DNA from: Alphaproteobacteria bacterium
Lineage (GTDB): Bacteria > Pseudomonadota > Alphaproteobacteria > Rhodobacterales > Rhodobacteraceae
Length of the DNA stretch: 64,000 nucleotides
Direction: 5' to 3'
Assembly (NCBI GenBank): GCA_030427145.1
Contig: JAUHWT010000017.1
Coordinates: forward strand, 1-64,000
Positions 1-7,754 of the stretch are shown piece after piece. The notes below the pieces were generated by a model that was not told where the DNA came from, did no database searches, and was given only the letters and a program-made list of their open reading frames with translations. Position numbers and translations under genes: made by a program. Position 1 is the first letter of the stretch. Each line of letters begins with the position of its first letter.

Positions 1-2
1 CC

Positions 3-575
3 GCCCGCCGCCAGGGCAAGCTTCCCGACCACGCGGTGCGCATCGTCTCCACCGCAGGCATCGGCTTCCCGCAGTTCTGGCTTGGCGTGATGCTGATCAT
101 CCTGTTTTCCGTAAAACTCGATTGGCTGCCCGTCTCCGGCTACGGCGAAACCTTCCAGGAAAAGATCACCCACCTCATCCTTCCCGGCCTCACCGTCGCC
201 CTGTCCCTGTCCGCCGTCGTCACCCGCAGCCTGCGGGCGGGCATGATCGCCGGGCTTCAGTCCGACGTCGCCACCGCCGCACGCGCCCGCGGCATGCCCG
301 ATAACGTGGTCTTCTGGCGCCACGTTGTCCCCAACGCACTGGTCCCAACCATCAACCTGCTGGCCGTCAATATCGGTTGGCTGATCGGCGGCACTGTGGT
401 CGTGGAAAGCGTCTTTGCCCTGCCCGGCATGGGCCAGCTTCTTGTGCGCGGTATTTTCACCCGCGACTACATGGTCGTTCAGGGCGTGGCCATGACCTTC
501 GCGGTTGCCACGCTGCTCATCAACTTTGCGGCCGACATAATCACTGCCGCCGTCGATCCGAGGGTGAAGTTCTGA
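3..575 (+). CDS. Peptide ABC transporter permease (DppB/OppB type), 5' end cut by window
   Basis: Inner-membrane permease of a dipeptide/oligopeptide importer. The reading frame is open from base 3 to the stop at 573-575, so the N-terminus lies outside the window and about 190 C-terminal residues are seen. Several hydrophobic segments are visible (for example FWLGVMLIILF and ATLLINFAADI). The EAA-type cytoplasmic loop, which docks on the ATPase, appears as ARARGMPDNVVFWRHVVPNA. The ending AVDPRVKF is typical of the DppB family. Its stop overlaps the start of the next permease gene by one base (TGATG), so the two are translationally coupled. Family assignment is strong; the substrate (peptides, or nickel/opines) cannot be told from sequence. 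Confidence 0.93.
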   Translation, partial: ARRQGKLPDHAVRIVSTAGIGFPQFWLGVMLIILFSVKLDWLPVSGYGETFQEKITHLILPGLTVALSLSAVVTRSLRAGMIAGLQSDVATAARARGMPDNVVFWRHVVPNALVPTINLLAVNIGWLIGGTVVVESVFALPGMGQLLVRGIFTRDYMVVQGVAMTFAVATLLINFAADIITAAVDPRVKF

Positions 576-1429
576 TGACCGACATTCCCTCCCCCGAACC
601 GCGTTCCATCCTCCGCCTGCGTCTGCCCGGCAAAAACACCGGCCTTGTCATAGGCTTCGGCATTATCGGCACGTTCCTCCTGCTCGCAATCCTGGCACCA
701 TTTGTGGCCCCCTTCGACCCGGTTCAGCAAAACCCCGACCTACGCCTGACGCCACCCTCGTGGGCGCATCCATTCGGCACCGACAATTTCGGCCGCGACA
801 TGCTCTCCCGCGTCATCTGGGGCGCCCGCATCGACCTGCAGATCACTCTGCTTGGTGTACTCTTCCCCTTCATCATTGGAACCATAGTCGGCACGGTCGC
901 GGGCTTCTTCGGCGGGATCGTTGACACGATTTTCATGCGCATTATCGACATCGTGCTCGCCTTCCCGTTCCTCGTGCTGATGCTCTCCGTCATCGCCATC
1001 CTTGGCCCCGGCCTGACGAGCTTCTACATCGCCATGGCCCTCGTGGGCTGGGTCAGCTACGCCCGCCTGATCCGCGCCCAGATCCTGGTTCTGAAAACCA
1101 AGGACTTTGCCGTCGCGGCCCAAAGCCTTGGCTTCTCCCGCACGCGCATCATGTTCCGCCATCTCCTGCCCAACGCCCTCGCGGGCTCGATCGTCTTCGC
1201 AATGTCGGACGTTGTGCTGGTCCTGCTGAACGGTGCCGCGATCAGCTATCTCGGCCTTGGCGTGCAGCCCCCCACCGCCGAATGGGGCATCATGGTCGCC
1301 GAGGGCCAGAGCTTCATCTCGCGGGCGTGGTGGATCCCCTTCTTCCCCGGCGTTTCGATTGTTGTTCTGGCCTTCGGCTTCTCGCTCCTTGGCGATGCAC
1401 TCAGCGACATATGGGGGCGCCTCGAATGA
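575..1429 (+). CDS. Peptide ABC transporter permease (DppC/OppC type)
   Basis: Second permease (284 residues) of the importer, forming the membrane channel with the preceding DppB-like protein. The ATG at 575 is chosen because it overlaps the upstream stop and leaves a normal OppC-type N-terminus with one membrane segment near residues 25-50 (GLVIGFGIIGTFLLLAILAP). The family motif HPFGTDNFGRDMLSR follows near residue 65. The EAA loop is AAQSLGFSRTRIMFRHLLPN. Periplasmic and membrane segments match the roughly 280-residue family length. The stop overlaps the ATG of the ATPase gene (ATGA). Confidence 0.94.
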   Translation: MTDIPSPEPRSILRLRLPGKNTGLVIGFGIIGTFLLLAILAPFVAPFDPVQQNPDLRLTPPSWAHPFGTDNFGRDMLSRVIWGARIDLQITLLGVLFPFIIGTIVGTVAGFFGGIVDTIFMRIIDIVLAFPFLVLMLSVIAILGPGLTSFYIAMALVGWVSYARLIRAQILVLKTKDFAVAAQSLGFSRTRIMFRHLLPNALAGSIVFAMSDVVLVLLNGAAISYLGLGVQPPTAEWGIMVAEGQSFISRAWWIPFFPGVSIVVLAFGFSLLGDALSDIWGRLE

Positions 1430-3081
1430 CCCCGCTTCTCACCGTCGACACCCTCTCCGTCACTTTTGAGGCCGAAAACGAAAGCCGCCGCCTCCTGCGC
1501 GACGTCAGCCTCGAACTCGGCCCGTCCGAAATCCTCGGCCTCGTGGGCGAAAGTGGCTCGGGCAAAAGCCTGCTCTGCCGCACCATCATCGGCCTGAAAC
1601 CCTCGCCGAACATGCACATCACCGGTGGCGACATCCGTCTCGGCGACACCTCAATCCCGGGCCTCCCCGAGCGGGAAATGATCAACCTGCGCGGCCGTCG
1701 CATCGGTATGATCTTTCAGAACCCGACCAGCCACCTGAACCCGCTCATCCGCATCGGCGACCAGATCTGCGAGGGCCTGCGCCGCCACCGGGGTCTCTCC
1801 CAGGCCGACGCCACCAAAGAAGCGATAAACCTGCTCGACCAGGTCGGCTTCCCCGACCCGCCCCGCAATTTCCGCAGCTACGCGCACGAGTTTTCCGGCG
1901 GCATGCGCCAGCGCGCCATGATCGCCATTGCGCTGGCCTGCGACCCCGAAATCCTGATTGCGGACGAGCCAACAACCGCCCTCGACGTCACCATCCAGGC
2001 CCAGATCCTCGAACTGCTGGTGGAGCTGCGCCGCAAACGCGGGCTCTCAATCATCCTGATTACCCACGACCTTGGCGTCGTGGCCCAGACCTGCGACCGC
2101 ATCGCCGTGATGCAGGAGGGTCGGATCGTCGAAACCGGCGAAAAACGGGCGCTTCTCTCGGCCCCGCAGCACCCCTACACCCAAAAAATGATCGCCTCGC
2201 ACCCTTCCTTCGAGGCCAAAGCGGCAGGGACAAACGCACCCGCCACAATCCATCCGAAACCCGTCTACCAGATCAACGACCTTGAGGTCAGATTCCCCGG
2301 AACGGGCGGCTGGTTCCGCAAACGCGAGGATTTCCGCGCCCTCGCCGGTGTCAGTCTCGAAATCATGCCGGGCGAAACCGTCGGTATCGTCGGCGAAAGC
2401 GGCTCCGGCAAGAGCACTCTCGCCCGGACCATCATGGGCCTCACCCCAATCGCTTCCGGCGCGGTCAGCTATGCGGGAGACCCCATCACGGCCACCAGCA
2501 CCCTCACCCGCATACGCCACGAGGTCGCGATGGTCTTCCAGGACCCCTACAACGCCCTGAACCCGCGCATGACCGTTGCTGAAACCCTGCGCGAGGTACT
2601 CCTGACCCAGGGCGAAACACCCAAATCCGGCATCGACGCCCGCTGCGGCGAACTGCTCGACATGGTCGGACTCGACCGCAGCTTCCTGAACCGCCGCCCC
2701 GGCAGCCTGTCGGGCGGCCAATGCCAGCGCGTCGGCATCGCCCGCGCCCTTGCGGTAAACCCGAATGTCATCATCGCTGACGAATCCGTAGCCGCCCTCG
2801 ACGTGACCATTCAGGCCCAGATCATTGACCTCTTCCGCGACCTCTCGGACCGGCTGGGACTGACGCTCATCTTCATCGCCCATGACCTCGCCATCGTCCG
2901 CGACCTGTGCAGCCGGGTCGTGGTCATGCACCACGGCCGCATCGTCGAGACCGGCCCCACGGCCGAGGTCTTCGCCAACCCGTCGCAGAGCTACACGGCC
3001 GATCTGATCGCCGCCATTCCCAATATCGACCCCGACCGCCCTCTGGCGCGTGCCGGGCACGCAACAGCCATAACCAAATAA
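1426..3081 (+). CDS. Fused peptide ABC transporter ATPase (DppD-DppF type, two nucleotide-binding domains)
   Basis: A 551-residue protein carrying both ATPase domains that in E. coli are separate DppD and DppF. Each half has its own Walker A (GESGSGKS near residue 41 and again near residue 322), ABC signature (FSGGMRQR and LSGGQCQR) and Walker B ([12 protein letters not shown] and [12 protein letters not shown]). The second Walker B reads DES rather than DEP; the catalytic Glu is kept. Both halves end with the Opp/Dpp C-terminal extension ([16 protein letters not shown]). The ATG at 1426 overlaps the dppC-like stop, so upstream in-frame codons are not used. It energises peptide uptake at the inner face of the membrane. 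Confidence 0.94.
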   Translation: MTPLLTVDTLSVTFEAENESRRLLRDVSLELGPSEILGLVGESGSGKSLLCRTIIGLKPSPNMHITGGDIRLGDTSIPGLPEREMINLRGRRIGMIFQNPTSHLNPLIRIGDQICEGLRRHRGLSQADATKEAINLLDQVGFPDPPRNFRSYAHEFSGGMRQRAMIAIALACDPEILIADEPTTALDVTIQAQILELLVELRRKRGLSIILITHDLGVVAQTCDRIAVMQEGRIVETGEKRALLSAPQHPYTQKMIASHPSFEAKAAGTNAPATIHPKPVYQINDLEVRFPGTGGWFRKREDFRALAGVSLEIMPGETVGIVGESGSGKSTLARTIMGLTPIASGAVSYAGDPITATSTLTRIRHEVAMVFQDPYNALNPRMTVAETLREVLLTQGETPKSGIDARCGELLDMVGLDRSFLNRRPGSLSGGQCQRVGIARALAVNPNVIIADESVAALDVTIQAQIIDLFRDLSDRLGLTLIFIAHDLAIVRDLCSRVVVMHHGRIVETGPTAEVFANPSQSYTADLIAAIPNIDPDRPLARAGHATAITK

Positions 3082-3106
3082 CCATCCAACAGGAGAGACC
3101 AAACCC

Positions 3107-4621
3107 ATGATATCCCGATTTGCCCGCGTGAGCCTCGTCGCTCTCGCCGCCTCCACCGCCCTCGTATCCATCGCCGAGGCCGCAAGCGTCCTGTCCATCG
3201 GCCGCCGCGAGGACAGCTCCACCTTTGACCCGATCAACACCGCCCAGAACATCGACTTCTGGGTCTTCATGAACGTCTATGACGTGCTCGTCCGCGTCGA
3301 CAAATCCGGCGCCGAGCTTGTGCCTGGCCTCGCCGAGAGCTGGGACATTTCCGACGACGGCCTGACCTACACCTTCCACCTGCGCGACGCGAATTTCTCC
3401 GACGGCTCTCCCATCACCGCCACCGACGCGATGTTCTCGCTCGAACGCGTGCGCGACAGCGAGCTTTCGCTCTGGGCCGACGGCTACAAAATCATCTCGG
3501 ACATGCAGACCCCCGATGACAAAACCCTCGTCATCACCCTGTCCGGGCAGTCCGCCCCCTTCCTCTCCACCCTCGCCATGCCCGCCACCTCGGTGATCTC
3601 AAAGGCGGGCTTCGAGGAAATGGGCCAGGAGGCCTATGCCGAAAACCCCATCGCGTCGGGTGCCTTCATCGTGAAGGACTGGCTGCGCGGCGACCGCGTG
3701 ATCCTTGAGAAAAACCCCGAATTCTGGGAAGCCGACCGCGTCAGCCTCGACGGAGTCGAATGGATCTCCATGCCCGACGACAACACCCGCATGCTGAGTG
3801 TTCAGGCCGGCGAACTCGACGCCGCCATTTTCGTGCCCTTCTCCCGCGTGGAGGAACTTCAGGCCGATGACAGCCTTACCGTCCATATCGAGCCCTCCAC
3901 CCGTGAGGACCACCTGCTGATGAACCACGAGAGCGAGCCTCTCGACAATCTCGCCGTACGCGAGGCCATCGACTACGCCATCGACAAACAGGCGATCGTC
4001 GATACCGTCACCTTCGGCCAGGGCACCGTTGCCAACAGCTACGTTCCCGCCGGTGCGCTCTACCACAGCGCCGACAATGGCGCCCGTCCCTTCGACCCGG
4101 AACTCGCCAAATCCACCCTGGCCGAAGCCGGGATCGAAGACATCGAAATGGACTACCTCGTGAACGCGGGCAACGAGGTCGACGAACAGGTCGCGGTCCT
4201 CATCCAGCAGCAGCTTTCCAACGTGGGCATCGACGTCAATCTCGTGAAAATGGACCCCAGCCAGACGTGGGACATGCTGGTGGATGGCGAGTATGACCTC
4301 TCGATGATGTACTGGACAAACGACATCCTCGACCCGGACCAGAAAACCACCTTCGTGCTTGGTCATGATGTCAACATGAACTACATGACCCGCTACCAGA
4401 ACGACACGGTAGCCCAGCTCGTCGCCGACGCGCGCCTGGAACTGGATCCGACCAAACGCGAGGCCATGTACCACGAGATCCAGGCGCTGGCCAAATCCGA
4501 CGCGCACTGGATCGACCTCTTCTACAGCCCCTTCATCAACGTAAGCCGCGCGGGCGTGGAAAACTTCGACCAGAACCCCCTCGGCCGCTTCTTCCTCGAG
4601 GACACCGTCATCGCGGAATAA
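3107..4621 (+). CDS. Extracellular solute-binding protein family 5 (DppA type)
   Basis: Periplasmic substrate-binding protein (504 residues) for the transporter encoded just upstream. It starts at the ATG at 3107 behind a clear ribosome site (AGGAGAGA, 9 bases upstream). A Sec signal peptide is visible: MISRFARVSLVALAA then a hydrophobic stretch ending AEAA. Family SBP_bac_5 features follow: DPINTAQN, LVPGLAESWDISDDGLTYTF and FHLRDANFSDGSPITATD. The C-terminus has the usual REAMYHEIQALAKSDAHWIDLF region. The order permease-permease-ATPase-binding protein places the binding protein last, which is less usual. An intrinsic terminator follows. Substrate is unknown; the nearby D-aminopeptidase makes peptides attractive. 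Confidence 0.93.
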   Translation: MISRFARVSLVALAASTALVSIAEAASVLSIGRREDSSTFDPINTAQNIDFWVFMNVYDVLVRVDKSGAELVPGLAESWDISDDGLTYTFHLRDANFSDGSPITATDAMFSLERVRDSELSLWADGYKIISDMQTPDDKTLVITLSGQSAPFLSTLAMPATSVISKAGFEEMGQEAYAENPIASGAFIVKDWLRGDRVILEKNPEFWEADRVSLDGVEWISMPDDNTRMLSVQAGELDAAIFVPFSRVEELQADDSLTVHIEPSTREDHLLMNHESEPLDNLAVREAIDYAIDKQAIVDTVTFGQGTVANSYVPAGALYHSADNGARPFDPELAKSTLAEAGIEDIEMDYLVNAGNEVDEQVAVLIQQQLSNVGIDVNLVKMDPSQTWDMLVDGEYDLSMMYWTNDILDPDQKTTFVLGHDVNMNYMTRYQNDTVAQLVADARLELDPTKREAMYHEIQALAKSDAHWIDLFYSPFINVSRAGVENFDQNPLGRFFLEDTVIAE

Positions 4622-4649
4622 TCCACACTACAGCGTGAAAAGTATAATC

Positions 4650-4678
4650 CGGGCGGGACTTCAGGCTCCGCCCGTTTT
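4650..4678 (+). terminator. Intrinsic terminator after the peptide transporter operon
   Basis: Stem CGGGCGG (4650-4656) pairs with CCGCCCG (4668-4674) around an 11-base loop and is followed at once by TTTT. It sits 28 bases after the binding-protein stop, between convergent genes. Confidence 0.75.
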
Positions 4679-4713
4679 CGTTCGGTCCACAGTCCGTTCG
4701 AGCACCCCCCGCC

Positions 4714-5049
4714 CTACGCCTTCACACTATACCGGTCCGCCTCCTCGAACACGTCGATGGCGCGGGTTCCGGCGCGGATGGTGGCGCCGTGTTCGACGCC
4801 GGCCGGGATGTCGTAGCTGTCGCCCGCCCGGTAGGTTTTGGTCTGACCCCCGATGGTCAGCTCAATCTCACCCTCGATCACGGTACCCCATTGGGCGCCG
4901 TGGGAATGCGGGGGGAGCACCATGTCCTTGAGGAACGTGAAAAACGCCACGAGCCCGTCATCGGACCGCACAACCGCCGTCTGCACCACGTCATCGGGGA
5001 ACGGCACGTCTATTTCGGGAAACGCTCTGATAAAATCCGGATAGGGCAT
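4714..5049 (-). CDS. Small cupin-domain protein
   Basis: A 111-residue single-domain cupin. The ATG at 5049 is preceded by GGCGAGGAGC, a good ribosome site, and gives MPYPDFIRAFPEIDVPF. The longer open frame upstream runs into a dispersed repeat and is not coding. Cupin motif 1 is visible as PPHSHGAQWGTVIEGEIEL (near residues 47-65) with the His residues that normally bind a metal. Motif 2 is PAGVEHGATI. The family includes small enzymes and sugar or ligand sensors; no reaction can be assigned. It is convergent with the peptide transporter and lies downstream of the D-aminopeptidase gene on the same strand, separated by the repeat. Confidence 0.85.
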   Translation of the reverse strand: MPYPDFIRAFPEIDVPFPDDVVQTAVVRSDDGLVAFFTFLKDMVLPPHSHGAQWGTVIEGEIELTIGGQTKTYRAGDSYDIPAGVEHGATIRAGTRAIDVFEEADRYSVKA

Positions 5050-5127
5050 GTCTGGGCTCCTCGCCTGTGAATTTCGACCACGGGCGGCAGCCTGCCCCGG
5101 TTGGGGGCTTGGTGCAACGTTTCCGCT

Positions 5128-5218
5128 CGTCAGGTGAGGGCATCGCAAACCGCGGGCGAAGCGGAGCGCCGCCCATTGGGGGCGGTTGGCGCTGCCCGGC
5201 GGTGCCGCCAGGCGGGAC
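5128..5218 (-). repeat. Dispersed double-hairpin repeat, copy A
   Basis: Read on the minus strand this copy aligns with copy B at 10140-10230 over about 90 bases. Both contain TCCCGCC-GGCGGCA-CGCCGGGCAGCGCC, then ATGGG and GGCGCT. Hairpin 1 is CTGGCG-GCAC-CGCCGG. Hairpin 2 runs from AGCGCC to GGCGCT with inner pairing CGCCC/GGGCG. Copy A lies between the cupin and D-aminopeptidase genes in non-coding DNA. Confidence 0.7.
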
Positions 5219-5241
5219 ATCTGACAGGTTACCGCGACCCC

Positions 5242-6801
5242 TCACCCCTCCCGCACATACCCGATCCCCCGCGCCAGCCAGCAGCCAAGCTCGAACCCGG
5301 CCACAGCGCCCGCCCCGTCGCGCCGCACCCGCAGGGTCCAGTCACCCGGCGCCGGGGCATCCATCGACCGCCGCGTCGCGACAATCCACACATCCGGCCC
5401 CGCGGGATGCACGCGCTCCATGATGCCCGTGCCCAAAATCCCCTCAAAGCGGCAGTACACCCCACCGTCCCGCGCCTCGATCTCCACCGCGTCGCCCGTC
5501 TCCTCCGAGACATAGCGCCCGGCCAGGTCACCGCCATCCGCGTCCGCCACCACCTCCAGCGGATCGAGCACCACCTCCAGGTTCTCCCCCGCCCGGCGCA
5601 TCCGCAGGGCATCATCCTCCCGCGCCACGGTCACCTCGCCCCCCTTCAGGCCATCACCCTCCACATGCAGCACGTCCGGAAACGTGCTGAACCGCAGTGT
5701 CGCATCAGTCCCCGCCGTCGACATCCGCGCCAGAAGCCCGGTCCCGCGACAGATCCACTGCCCGTCCCAGCCTTCCGGCACCGGGGCATGTTTCGGTGGC
5801 TCGATATCCAGCGCCGCATGGAGCAGACCGAACGCCGCGCCGAACATGTTGGCCTCATGGTTGAAAATCACCACGATCGACAGCCGCTCCCGCGCGACAT
5901 TGAACCGCACCGAGCGAAACCCGCGCAGCGCACCCGCATGGCCCGTGGCCTTCATGCCCGCAATCTCCATATGCGCCAGGCCATAGCCATAGGTCGCGGC
6001 GCTGCCGTCACGGAATGTGGGCTGTGCCGACATGCGCCGGTAAAGTCCGTCGGGCGCGTCCCGCGTCGCGTCAATCCAGGCCTCATAGGCCAGCATGTCA
6101 TCGAGCGAGGCCGAAATCCCCGCATCCCCGCGCCAGTAAATGCCGTTATCCGCCGGAAAAAACCCGGTCGCGTCACAGCCCTCATACCCTACGACCCCAT
6201 CGGCGGGCTGGCGCGTATCGGGGGTCAGCTCCGCGGTTTTCATGCCCGCCGGATCCCAGATCACCTCCCGGTACAGCTCCTCAAGGCTCCGCCCGGTCTC
6301 GGCCTCGATCAGCTCCGCAAGGATCCGGAAATTGCCGTTGTTGTAGGAATAGCCCGTGCCCGGCGGAAAATGCCCCGTCCGGATCGTGCCGAGCAGAGGC
6401 AGGGCATCACCCCGCTCAAAGGTCTGCTCCGCCCGGCCGCCCTGCAACACGCTCAGCGCCCAGTAATCGCGCAGCCCCGACTGGTTATGGGCAAGCTCCG
6501 TGACCCGCGGCACTTCGGTTTCCAGCGCCGGAAGATACCGCGCCACCTGGTCGTTCAGCCGGTCCGGATCACCGGTTTGATCGAGCAGAACGCCGCAGGT
6601 GAACTGCTTGGAAATCGAACAGATCGGCAGCCGCGTCGCCCGTGTCATCGCCTCCGCAGAGCCAAGGTTTTTGTACCCCCAGGCCCGCGACGCGATCACC
6701 CTGCCCTCATGGACCACACCCGCAACACCTCCCGGCCCGGGATACTGGTTCGCCAGGGCGTCCAAAGCCGCGTTTAGTTTGTTTTCATTCACTTTTATCA
6801 C
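5242..6801 (-). CDS. dap: D-aminopeptidase (DAP, serine peptidase family S12)
   Basis: Hydrolyses N-terminal D-amino acids from peptides and amides. The 519-residue length and many stretches match the Ochrobactrum D-aminopeptidase as I remember it: GPGGVAGVV, RLPICSISKQFTC, NQSGLRDYWALSVL, NGNFRILAELIEA, GDAGISASLDDM, and the C-terminal RSMDAPAPGDW and GCWLARG. The catalytic Ser-Lys pair is in SISK (near residue 62) and the YxN motif is YNN. The two small C-terminal beta-barrel domains of DAP are present. Translation starts at GTG 6801, as no in-frame ATG is nearby; a weak ACAGGGG lies about 10 bases upstream. It is divergent from the AttE-like gene. With the neighbouring peptide importer it could form a D-peptide salvage route (inference). 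Confidence 0.9.
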   Translation of the reverse strand: MIKVNENKLNAALDALANQYPGPGGVAGVVHEGRVIASRAWGYKNLGSAEAMTRATRLPICSISKQFTCGVLLDQTGDPDRLNDQVARYLPALETEVPRVTELAHNQSGLRDYWALSVLQGGRAEQTFERGDALPLLGTIRTGHFPPGTGYSYNNGNFRILAELIEAETGRSLEELYREVIWDPAGMKTAELTPDTRQPADGVVGYEGCDATGFFPADNGIYWRGDAGISASLDDMLAYEAWIDATRDAPDGLYRRMSAQPTFRDGSAATYGYGLAHMEIAGMKATGHAGALRGFRSVRFNVARERLSIVVIFNHEANMFGAAFGLLHAALDIEPPKHAPVPEGWDGQWICRGTGLLARMSTAGTDATLRFSTFPDVLHVEGDGLKGGEVTVAREDDALRMRRAGENLEVVLDPLEVVADADGGDLAGRYVSEETGDAVEIEARDGGVYCRFEGILGTGIMERVHPAGPDVWIVATRRSMDAPAPGDWTLRVRRDGAGAVAGFELGCWLARGIGYVREG

Positions 6802-7085
6802 CGGAAGGCACCCCTGTCAGTCCACTCGTTGGCACCACTTTAAGCCCCTCCCCGGCGAATGAAACCACTGATTTCGCGCCCGCAAAACACGTGAGGCACG
6901 AGGCGCCGGGAGAGCCGCGCGAGACCCCCGATTTTGATCCGCTCCCCCTGTTGCCCTGTATATCCCACACTGCCCGCCCGGCACCGACAGGGAACAACCG
7001 CCCCGCGGGCACGTTGGACCACTCCCGGGAAAGTTGGGTGACATCGCGCCCCCGATTGTCCACTCATTGGAAACCGCGATCAGAC
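6802..7085. promoter_or_regulatory. Divergent intergenic region with a duplicated 12-bp motif
   Basis: 284 bases between the divergent dap and attE-like genes hold no credible gene. The motif TCCACTCGTTGG (6821-6832) recurs as TCCACTCATTGG (7059-7070), each close to one of the two start codons. This placement suggests a shared regulator binding near both promoters. No convincing -35/-10 pair was identified. Confidence 0.35.
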
Positions 7086-7754
7086 ATGAGCCCACCCATG
7101 CTTCTCGAAGTCGAAAACCTCGAAAAATCCTATGACGGCCCCTCCGGCCCGGTCCGCGTTCTCCAGGGTGCCGGGCTCACACTCGACGCGGGGCAAACCC
7201 TGGCGCTGACCGGGGAAAGCGGCTCGGGCAAGAGCACGCTGCTGCATCTCGTGGGCGGTCTCGACACGGCGGATGGCGGCACCATCCGTCTCGACGGTCA
7301 GGAGGTGACCGGCATGGGCGACCGCCCCCGCGCCGCCCTGCGCCGCACGACGGTCGGAGTGATCTTCCAGCAGTTCAACCTGATCCCCTCGCTCACCGTC
7401 GCGGACAACATCACCTTTCACGCCCGCCTCTCCGGCCCGCCCGATGCCCACCGTGTGGCGCGCCTGACGAAAGCGCTCGGCCTCGACGACCACCTGCACA
7501 AATACCCCGAAAACCTCTCCGGCGGGCAGCAGCAGCGCGCCGCCATCGCCCGCACCCTCGCGGCCCGGCCAAAGCTTGTGCTGGCCGATGAGCCCACGGG
7601 CAACCTTGACGAGGCCACCGCCAAGACCGTGCTCGACGAGATGCTCGACCTCGTCACGGAAACCGGCGCGGCCCTGCTGATGGTCACCCATTCCGATACG
7701 CTCGCCGCCCGCATGTCCCGGCGGATTCACCTCAGCCAGGGCCGTCTCGCATGA
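7086..7754 (+). CDS. ABC transporter ATPase, LolD/AttE type
   Basis: A 222-residue MacB/LolD-like ATPase. Walker A is GESGSGKST (near residue 44), the Q-loop sits in VIFQQFNLIPSLTVADN, the signature is LSGGQQQRAAIAR and Walker B is LVLADEPTGNLD. The QQFNLIPSLT stretch is typical of the LolD family, which powers mechanotransmission or lipoprotein/lipid handling rather than nutrient uptake. Start is ATG 7086; a second ATG at 7098 (MLLEVENL) is possible. The stop overlaps the permease ATG (ATGA). Together with the FtsX-like permease and the lipocalin-like protein downstream it has the make-up of the AttEFGH system; its physiological substrate is not known. Confidence 0.9.
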   Translation: MSPPMLLEVENLEKSYDGPSGPVRVLQGAGLTLDAGQTLALTGESGSGKSTLLHLVGGLDTADGGTIRLDGQEVTGMGDRPRAALRRTTVGVIFQQFNLIPSLTVADNITFHARLSGPPDAHRVARLTKALGLDDHLHKYPENLSGGQQQRAAIARTLAARPKLVLADEPTGNLDEATAKTVLDEMLDLVTETGAALLMVTHSDTLAARMSRRIHLSQGRLA

